A stretch of DNA of 25,427 nt from JALZCH01 sp036387315 (GTDB lineage Bacteria > Acidobacteriota > Blastocatellia > Pyrinomonadales > Pyrinomonadaceae), in NCBI GenBank assembly GCA_036387315.1, contig DASVTY010000050.1:1-25427 (forward strand), written 5' to 3'. The notes beneath the pieces were generated by a model that saw only the letters and a list, made by a program, of their open reading frames with translations, ran no database searches and was not told the origin of the DNA. Below are positions 20,223 to 25,427 of this stretch, piece after piece (positions within the stretch are counted from its first letter, which is position 1; every line of letters begins with the position of its first letter). The position numbers and the translations under genes were made by a program.

Positions 20223-21104
20223 ATGCCCAAAGAAACAATAATTCAACTAGATTCAATCGCGGGCGCGATTCCCGATTTCGGAACCGGCTCGGTATTTTTC
20301 ATCGGTACGGCGACCGTTATTTTGCGTTACGCGGGATTTACGATTCTGACCGACCCGAATTTTCTGCACGCCGGCGATCACGTTCATCTCGGCTACGGTT
20401 TAACGAGCGAGCGGCTGACCGAACCGGCACTCGATATTGAAGAATTGCCGCCGATAGATTTCGTCGTTCTCTCGCATTATCACGGCGACCATTTTGATCA
20501 AATCGTCGAAGAAAAATTAGACAAAAATCTGCCGATTATCACCACCGGACACGCCGCCGCCGAATTGGAATCGAAAAACTTTAAAAACTCAGTTCCGCTC
20601 GACACATGGGATTCGGCGACAGTTAAAAAAGGCGAAGCGCAGGTAAAAATCACTTCGATGCCGGGCAAACACGGTCCGGCAATGGTTGATTTCGCGCTGC
20701 CCGACGTGATGGGAAGTATGCTCGAATTCAGCGCAAGCGGAGCGGACAACATCACGCTTCGGCTATACATTTCCGGCGACACGCTGCTGATTGACGAGCT
20801 GAAAGAAATACCCCAAAAATATCCGAATATTGATTTGGGTTTATTCCATCTCGGCGGGACGCGAATTATGGGAATTCTGCTGACGATGGATGCCGAAATG
20901 GGCGTGGAAGCAATCAAGCTGATCAATCCGAAGGAAGCGATTCCGATTCACTACAACGACTACGACGTTTTCAAATCGCCGCTCGAAGATTTCAAACAGG
21001 CAGCCGACGCCGCCGGGTTGACCGAGAGAATGCGGTATTTAAGTCACGGCGAAACGTACAATTTTGAAGTTCCGGCGAGCCGCCGGACGGTCAGAGCAAA
21101 TTAA
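20223..21104 (+). CDS. Metallo-beta-lactamase-fold hydrolase (UlaG-like)
   Basis: 293 residues, with no signal peptide. All metal ligands of the fold are visible: H85, H87, D89 and H90 in 'LSHYHGDHFD', H150 in 'MPGKHGP', D186 in 'YISGDT' and H243 in 'IPIHYND'. N-terminal 'GSVFFIGTATVILRYAGFTI' and 'LTDPNF' match the UlaG/YhfI-like branch (L-ascorbate-6-phosphate lactonase relatives), in which the substrate is usually unknown. 'GGTRIMGILLTMDAEMGVEA' is the later conserved strand-helix of that branch. The ATG at 20223 has AAGAGGA 10 nt upstream. It stands alone after a long spacer; the next gene is a separate secreted protein. Hydrolysis of an ester or phosphodiester bond is the general prediction. 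Confidence 0.9.
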   Translation: MPKETIIQLDSIAGAIPDFGTGSVFFIGTATVILRYAGFTILTDPNFLHAGDHVHLGYGLTSERLTEPALDIEELPPIDFVVLSHYHGDHFDQIVEEKLDKNLPIITTGHAAAELESKNFKNSVPLDTWDSATVKKGEAQVKITSMPGKHGPAMVDFALPDVMGSMLEFSASGADNITLRLYISGDTLLIDELKEIPQKYPNIDLGLFHLGGTRIMGILLTMDAEMGVEAIKLINPKEAIPIHYNDYDVFKSPLEDFKQAADAAGLTERMRYLSHGETYNFEVPASRRTVRAN

Positions 21105-21207
21105 GATTTGATTTGCGGAAGAAGCGCGTAATTCAAACTTTCGTTTAAATTACATCGGAAGATCAAACTGAAGTTTGAACTCTCAACTTGAATGGGAGCT
21201 TAAGTTT

Positions 21208-21669
21208 ATGGCAAAGAAACTACTTTTATTTGTGTTTACGTTTTGCTTATTTATCCTTTCCGCTTCGGCGCAAGATCAAAATCTGAGAAAGCGGGATAGC
21301 ATAACCCCGCCGCCCGGAGGAATTAAATTACTGAGCGGGTACGTTGACATACCGGGACGAGGCATTGACAGCACGGTCGGGAGCATTAAAAAAGACGGCA
21401 GACTTAATATTCGATACGATATCGGAGTTTTGGCGGGCGAGTATGTAAATTACTGTCGGAGAGACAACACTTGCGTTTGGTATAAAGAACAGCAGTTAAA
21501 CGCCGGATTGGTAAAAATTGCGTTACAAAGAAATGGAGTTATCGTCGCCACTTTTCCGAGAACGATGGCGAACTTTTATACCGAAGCGAGAACCGAAGAA
21601 GACATTGCCGAATTTTTGTTAATGATTCTGACTTTTGATGAAACACAGTGTTGTCAAGATACCTTTTGA
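21208..21669 (+). CDS. Small secreted protein (unknown function)
   Basis: 153 residues. The signal peptide (about 1-22) runs 'MAKKLLLFVFTFCLFILSAS', then A-Q. The mature part starts Q-D-Q-N-L-R-K-R and holds 'GGIKLLSGYVDIPGRGIDST', 'SIKKDGRLNIRYDIG' and a small Cys pair 'CRRDNTC' (possible disulphide), with a final 'QCCQDTF'. No family is recognised. It is beta-rich in appearance and probably periplasmic or surface. The ATG at 21208 was chosen for the signal peptide and GGGAG 9 nt upstream; a TTG at 21175 would only add an unlike N-terminus. It lies 103 nt after the hydrolase gene, possibly in the same transcript, and is followed by a strong terminator. Confidence 0.75.
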   Translation: MAKKLLLFVFTFCLFILSASAQDQNLRKRDSITPPPGGIKLLSGYVDIPGRGIDSTVGSIKKDGRLNIRYDIGVLAGEYVNYCRRDNTCVWYKEQQLNAGLVKIALQRNGVIVATFPRTMANFYTEARTEEDIAEFLLMILTFDETQCCQDTF

Positions 21670-21709
21670 AATTTAGCCGAAAGTTTTTCAAAGCGATAAA
21701 CGATTAAAT

Positions 21710-21746
21710 AAAAAAGAACCCGTTTCATAAACAGGTTCTTTTTTTT
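21710..21746. terminator. Bidirectional rho-independent terminator
   Basis: The stem AAAAAAGAACC / GGTTCTTTTTT (21710-21720 with 21734-21744) has an inner GTTT/AAAC pairing and is followed by more T (to 21748). It lies between the secreted-protein gene (stop 21669, plus strand) and ychF (stop 21784, minus strand) and serves both. Confidence 0.85.
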
Positions 21747-21783
21747 TATCTCGTCGAAATCATCGCTAGTCAGTCTTAAAAGG

Positions 21784-22884
21784 CTAAACGTTAAACCTAA
21801 AATGAACGACATCGCCCTCGCGCATTACATATTCTTTGCCTTCCAGACGCAATAAGCCTTGTTCGCGGGCGACGGCGTAAGAACCGGCGCGAGTTAACTC
21901 GTCATAGCCGACGATTTCGGCGCGAATAAAACCGCGTTCGATGTCCGAGTGAATCGTTCCGGCGGCTTGCGGGGCTTTCGTTCCGATTGGAATCGTCCAC
22001 GCGCGCACTTCTTTTTCACCGGCAGTCAAGAACGACATCAGACCGAGCAGCCGATAAGCCGATTTAATCAAGAGGTCAACGCCGCTCGATTCGACGCCGA
22101 CATCTTTTAAAAACTCGATTCGCTCTTCGGGCGCTAATTCGACCAATTCGGCTTCGAGCTTGGCGCAAATAACGACCGTTTCGGCGTTTTCCGCTGCGGC
22201 AAAATCTTTGACCTGTCGCACAAAAGCGTCTTCGTCGGGCGCAGCCAGAGCGTTTTCATCAACATTTGCGGCGTAAATTGTCGGTTTTGTGGTCAAGAGG
22301 AAAAACTGACGGGCTATCGCTTTCTCGTCATCGCTCAATTCAACCGTGCGAGCCGCGCGACCGTCTTCAAGCGCGGGTTGCAATTTGTCCAAAACTTCAA
22401 GCTCGGCTTTCGCTTCTTTCGCGCCGCCTTTGGCGTTTTTCAACGCGCGCTCGCGGCGTTTTTCGACCGAAGCCAAATCTGCCAAAACCAGTTCGAGTCC
22501 AATGGTTTCAATATCGCGCAGCGGGTTGACCGAGCCTTCGACGTGAATGATGTCGTCGTCTTCAAACGCGCGGACGACCTGCACAATCGTGTCGGTTTCG
22601 CGGATGTTGGCAAGAAATTGGTTTCCCAAACCCGCGCCCTGCGAAGCGCCACGCACAAGCCCGGCGATGTCAACAAATTCGACGGTTGCCGGAACAATGT
22701 TCGTTGTTTTGACAATTTTGGCAAGCGGTTCGAGCCGCTCGTCCGGCACGGCGACGACACCGATATTCGGCTCGATTGTGGCGAATGGATAATTAGCGGC
22801 AAGCGCGGCTTGCTGCGAAGTTAAAGCGTTAAAAAGCGTGGATTTTCCGACGTTCGGCAATCCGACAATTCCGGCACGTAACAT
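21784..22884 (-). CDS. ychF: Ribosome-binding ATPase YchF
   Basis: 366 residues, the normal length. The G domain starts at the N-terminus: G1 'GLPNVGKST' (8-16), G3 'DIAGLVRGASQGAGLGNQFL' (switch II region), and 'NVDE' in place of the canonical NKxD. This is the family's well-known change that favours ATP over GTP. A helical coiled-coil insert ('LASVEKRRERALKNAKGGAK' region) follows, then a C-terminal TGS domain ('RAWTIPIGTKAPQAAGTIHS', 'AEIVGYDEL', 'KEYVMREGDVVHFRFNV'). It binds ribosomes and acts in translation and stress response. The ATG at 22882-22884 has AAGGA about 11 nt upstream; an upstream GTG would add 11 unlike residues. Single-gene transcript, ending at the terminator at 21710-21746. 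Confidence 0.97.
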   Translation of the reverse strand: MLRAGIVGLPNVGKSTLFNALTSQQAALAANYPFATIEPNIGVVAVPDERLEPLAKIVKTTNIVPATVEFVDIAGLVRGASQGAGLGNQFLANIRETDTIVQVVRAFEDDDIIHVEGSVNPLRDIETIGLELVLADLASVEKRRERALKNAKGGAKEAKAELEVLDKLQPALEDGRAARTVELSDDEKAIARQFFLLTTKPTIYAANVDENALAAPDEDAFVRQVKDFAAAENAETVVICAKLEAELVELAPEERIEFLKDVGVESSGVDLLIKSAYRLLGLMSFLTAGEKEVRAWTIPIGTKAPQAAGTIHSDIERGFIRAEIVGYDELTRAGSYAVAREQGLLRLEGKEYVMREGDVVHFRFNV

Positions 22885-23102
22885 TTTGATAAATTCCTTA
22901 CAAACAAAATTTCGCACAAAGACGAAACCTTTGTTTTATCAAATGCCGCACATATCGGCAAAGTTATAGCGATTCCGGGGCGTCCTAATATTGTGGTTCA
23001 GCAAAATAATTATTTTTCACGAATAGAAAGACGATTTAAAAGTGTCTCTTAAATCAACTGTTTAGTTCAAAAACAAAAAATAGGATAAAGCTATAATAAG
23101 CA

Positions 23103-23131
23103 TTGACATTGAATTACTCCTGGTGTAAATT
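23103..23131 (+). promoter_or_regulatory. Possible promoter of the FecR-like gene
   Basis: A perfect -35 TTGACA (23103-23108), a 17-nt spacer and TAAATT (23126-23131). If used, it gives a leader of about 245 nt, long enough for structural control. Not supported by other evidence. Confidence 0.4.
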
Positions 23132-23334
23132 TCCGTTGCTTTAAATTTATTTTAGGTTAATAAAGGGAATGCTTTTGACGCATTTCCTGTCGAGCTAACC
23201 TGCGAAACCGACACATCTCAGTTCGTTTTGTTTGTTAGCGAGCGAACCCTTTAGATCGTCAACACCTTTTTTTAGAAATCCGGTGTTGGATCAATCAAAC
23301 ACAACCTTCTGGTTTATAAAACTCGATATTTCAG

Positions 23335-23362
23335 CATAAACCGCCGTAAATTGCGGTTTATG
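23335..23362 (+). promoter_or_regulatory. 5' leader hairpin directly before a Shine-Dalgarno
   Basis: CATAAACCGC (23335-23344) pairs exactly with GCGGTTTATG (23353-23362) around an 8-nt loop. Five nucleotides later comes AAGGAG (23368-23373), 11 nt before the ATG of the FecR-like gene. It could affect ribosome access or mRNA stability. Confidence 0.55.
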
Positions 23363-23384
23363 ACAAAAAGGAGATCAAAAGAAT

Positions 23385-24113
23385 ATGAAATCCCCAAAAA
23401 ACTTGAAAATGTATCTTCCGCTTCTAACCGTATTTTTAAGCTGCGTTTCGGTTTTCGCTCATAGCGGCGATAACAACGAATCGCAACGCGCGACTCCGAT
23501 GTTAGGCGTGCTTGTATTGGAAGATTCTGATTCCACCCTGATTAATGGCAACACAGTAGTTGACGGCACGACAATCCGTTCCGGCGCTGAAATCAGAACC
23601 GGAAACCACAGCGCAAGAATTTATCTGCCCAAACTCGGCAGCGTCGAATTAAGACCGAATACTTCTATCAATGTCAGCTTTAATGACAACACAATTGATT
23701 TGAATTTGTTTAGCGGTCAAGCGCGGTTAACTGCTTCGGAAGGCGTTAGAGGAACGCTTATTAATCCAGATGGAGTGTTATTTGAAACCGATTCCAGTCT
23801 TTCGTTTTCAACTGTTGGCTCCACGGGGGAAACTTTCAATTCAGGAAGCAGATCAGAAGCTCTTTCTGCTTTAAATAAGAGCATTTTCGAGTCGGTTTAC
23901 GAAACTTTCAAGAATGTCACGGAAAAAACACTCGAAACTTTGAATTTGACCGGAAACGTCTCTGAAGGTGCCAACGGAAACGGAAACGGTAATGATAATG
24001 GTAATGGCAACGGAAATGGCAACGGCAACGGAGGTGAAAATGGGAACGGTTGCAATGGACAGGGTCACATACGTGGAAATGGGAGAAATTGTCAGGTAAG
24101 CCCGACTCAGTAA
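23385..24113 (+). CDS. Secreted FecR-like protein with Asn-Gly-rich tail
   Basis: 242 residues. The signal peptide (about 1-25) ends V-F-A. Residues about 56-130 ('VVDGTTIRSGAEIRTGNHSA', 'SVELRPNTSINVSF', 'DLNLFSGQARL') resemble the FecR-type beta domain. In FecR it senses or binds a receptor signal, but here there is no anti-sigma N-terminus or transmembrane helix, so this is a stand-alone exported version. A helical segment (about 155-190) follows, then an Asn-Gly repeat (about 197-225) and a Cys-containing end ('GCNGQGHIRGNGRNCQVSPT', two Cys that may bridge). The ATG is backed by AAGGAG and a leader hairpin. Surface binding or a polymer-interacting role is possible, but no function is assigned. 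A strong terminator follows. Confidence 0.8.
   Translation: MKSPKNLKMYLPLLTVFLSCVSVFAHSGDNNESQRATPMLGVLVLEDSDSTLINGNTVVDGTTIRSGAEIRTGNHSARIYLPKLGSVELRPNTSINVSFNDNTIDLNLFSGQARLTASEGVRGTLINPDGVLFETDSSLSFSTVGSTGETFNSGSRSEALSALNKSIFESVYETFKNVTEKTLETLNLTGNVSEGANGNGNGNDNGNGNGNGNGNGGENGNGCNGQGHIRGNGRNCQVSPTQ
23973..24059 (+). repeat. In-frame Asn-Gly codon repeat tract
   Basis: About 14 imperfect hexamers of the AAYGGN type encode the Asn-Gly tail of the FecR-like protein. Third positions vary (GGA, GGT, GGC; AAC, AAT), so the peptide is kept more than the DNA. Length variation by slippage is possible. Confidence 0.85.
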
Positions 24114-24132
24114 CAATTGAAGCAAATACCAT

Positions 24133-24183
24133 AAAAGGATAGACCGAAGTTTTATATTTAGAAATGCTTCGGTCTATCCTTTT
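24133..24183. terminator. Bidirectional rho-independent terminator
   Basis: A perfect 17-bp stem (24133-24149 with 24167-24183; core GGATAGACCGAAG) has a 17-nt loop and terminal AAAA/TTTT. It lies between the convergent FecR-like gene (stop 24113) and VCBS-repeat gene (stop 24196). Confidence 0.87.
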
Positions 24184-24195
24184 TGAGCATATTTT

Positions 24196-25427
24196 TTATT
24201 CAGCGCATTTATTTAAAAGCAGGGACAAACTCGAAGAACCGGCATTGGCGCTGACAAGATCGGTTTTGCCGTCATTGTCAGCGTCAGCGGCAATCACCGC
24301 CAACGGAAAAAGCCCGACGCCGTAAGCAATCGGATTTCCAAATGCGCCCGTCCCGTCGCCGTAAAGCCGCCAAACGGCTGAACGGTCGCTGTCAACCACG
24401 CTCAAATCCGGGCTGCCGTCCGAGTTGAAATCAGCCGCGTCGAGCGATTTTAAAAGATTTCCAAACCTAATGCTGCTCGCATTTTGGAACGTGCCGTCGC
24501 CGTTTCCTTTAAAAATTGTAATGCCGGGCGCGTTTACGCCGCCGTTCACGACAAGCAAATCTGCGATGCTGTCGCGATTGATGTCCGAGGCTTTGACGAA
24601 AGCCGGAAACGTTCCGGCTGGCAGATTAACCGCCGCGCCGAATGTGCCGTCGCCGTTTCCGGGGAACAGCGAAATCGTATCGGAGGTTGAATTTGCCGTA
24701 GCAAAATCGGCTTTTCCGTCGCGGTTGAAATCCGCCGTTTCGATGCTCAAAGGTCTGTTTCCGACCGCAATTGTTGTTGCAGCCGCAAACGTTTCATTGC
24801 CGTTTCCAAGCAAAATCGAGACGTTGTTTGAATTGCGGTTGGCGACGACGAAATCCGGTTTCCCGTCGCGGTTAAAATCGCCGATTTTTAAAGAAATCGG
24901 GTGAGTGCCGCCTGTCGGAATAGCGCTGCGGCGGTCGAAATTGCCGTTTGAATTAAAATACAGGCGAACGACATTTTCGGCTCGGTCGGTTAGAGCCAAA
25001 TCCGGCTGCATATCGCCGTTTAAATCTCCGACGACAATTTCTGAAGGCATTTCACCCGCGCCGTAAACTCGGTTTTCGACAAATTTGCCCGCGCCGTCGC
25101 CGAAAAAGACGTGAACGAAACCGCCCGCGTCGTGACGCAAACTTCGCCGCTCGGCGAGACCTTCTTCGGATTCAATGTTTGCCGTCACCAAATCCAATTT
25201 TCCGTCCGCGTTCAAATCAAAGGCTTTCACGTCTTGGGGCGCGTGCGAGATTTCAATTTTTTCGGTCGTCACCAACGCGCCCGCGCCGTTGTTTAGAACG
25301 ACGGAAAAACCGCGAGCGGCTTGATTAACCGAAAATAAATCCGTCCATTCATCGTTGTTAAAATCGGCGGCGGCGAGATAATTCGGCGTCGGCGCGGCGT
25401 CGTATTTCCGCGTTTCAAATCTGCCTT
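24196..25427 (-). CDS. VCBS/FG-GAP repeat protein (3' part; runs off the right edge)
   Basis: The frame is open from the stop at 24196 to the window edge: at least 410 residues, with the true start outside. At least eight units carry the calcium-binding-like core D-x-N-x-D-x-x-x-D: 'ADFNNDEWTDLFSVN', 'FDLNADGKLDLVTAN', 'GDLNGDMQPDLALTD', 'GDFNRDGKPDFVVAN', 'ADFNRDGKADFATAN', 'SDINRDSIADLLVVN', 'ADFNSDGSPDLSVVD' and 'ADADNDGKTDLVSAN'. They alternate with 'LLGNGNETFAAATTIAVGNR'-like blades. Such proteins fold as integrin-alpha-like beta-propellers, are usually exported, and bind ligands or polysaccharide. The C-terminus (L-L-L-N-K-C-A-E) has no clear sorting signal. A TTG at 25275 is not the start, because the repeats continue upstream of it. 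Confidence 0.9.
   Translation of the reverse strand, partial: GRFETRKYDAAPTPNYLAAADFNNDEWTDLFSVNQAARGFSVVLNNGAGALVTTEKIEISHAPQDVKAFDLNADGKLDLVTANIESEEGLAERRSLRHDAGGFVHVFFGDGAGKFVENRVYGAGEMPSEIVVGDLNGDMQPDLALTDRAENVVRLYFNSNGNFDRRSAIPTGGTHPISLKIGDFNRDGKPDFVVANRNSNNVSILLGNGNETFAAATTIAVGNRPLSIETADFNRDGKADFATANSTSDTISLFPGNGDGTFGAAVNLPAGTFPAFVKASDINRDSIADLLVVNGGVNAPGITIFKGNGDGTFQNASSIRFGNLLKSLDAADFNSDGSPDLSVVDSDRSAVWRLYGDGTGAFGNPIAYGVGLFPLAVIAADADNDGKTDLVSANAGSSSLSLLLNKCAE

Larger units (their letters stand above)
22885..23384. other. Intergenic region between divergent ychF and the FecR-like gene (about 500 nt)
   Basis: No gene is supported. It holds a good promoter match for the plus strand (23103-23131), a short 7-bp inverted repeat CAACACC/GGTGTTG (23260-23266 with 23282-23288), and the hairpin before the start of the FecR-like gene. 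The upstream 200 nt next to ychF shows no clear structure. Confidence 0.6.

Noticed and set aside
22378..22824. 148-codon plus-strand frame over ychF
   Set aside because: Antisense shadow of the highly conserved G domain; no homology or ribosome site is evident.
23973..24059. Hexamer repeat considered as CRISPR or intergenic satellite
   Set aside because: The repeats are in frame and encode Asn-Gly with varied third positions; there are no spacers.

Overview
The window looks like chromosomal DNA of a Gram-negative soil- or sediment-type bacterium, most likely an Acidobacteriota member of the Blastocatellia type. This is inferred from the gene mix, not from a marker tree. The pointers are a Ser/Thr kinase with a TolB-like propeller, a TonB receptor with a carboxypeptidase-regulatory-like N-terminus, small secreted proteins with the 'F-D-F-x-V-G-N-x-x-x-x-A-G-x-Y' pattern, VCBS/FG-GAP repeats and fused E1 dehydrogenase subunits. 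No rRNA, tRNA, CRISPR array or transposase was found.

Layout. 1-5.75 kb (minus strand): the 5' part of an ECF sigma factor, a ZnuD-like TonB-dependent receptor, and a LytS/LytR-type two-component pair. A 31-bp perfect inverted repeat and a GAGACGC-rich dispersed repeat lie between genes. 5.9-12.3 kb (minus strand): a branched-chain amino-acid catabolism neighbourhood. It holds a fused 2-oxoacid dehydrogenase E1 alpha/beta protein carrying an N-terminal XRE-type helix-turn-helix domain, and a short/branched-chain acyl-CoA dehydrogenase. Between them lie a VapBC pair, a PaiA-like acetyltransferase, a nucleotidyltransferase plus small-partner module and a TPR protein. A 60-bp remnant of an acyl-CoA dehydrogenase C-terminus sits just downstream of vapC.

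12.3-19.1 kb (mostly plus strand): a flippase-like membrane protein, a second GAGACGC repeat, a membrane Ser/Thr kinase with a propeller, a small secreted protein (minus strand), and an FHA-GAF-AAA+-Fis sigma-54 activator. Kinase and FHA regulator are plausible partners. 19.1-20.2 kb is AT-rich and mostly non-coding, with one small two-TM, cysteine-containing protein whose codon use differs from its neighbours.

20.2-25.4 kb: a UlaG-like metallo-hydrolase, a small secreted protein, YchF (minus strand), a FecR-like secreted protein with an Asn-Gly repeat tail, and the 3' part of a VCBS/FG-GAP repeat protein (minus strand) running off the right edge.

The best candidate for something undescribed is the HTH-E1alpha-E1beta fusion at 5902-8556. 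A perfect 10-bp palindrome sits near its predicted transcription start and could be a self-regulation site. Second is the VapBC locus bordered by an intact and a decayed copy of the same acyl-CoA dehydrogenase tail.
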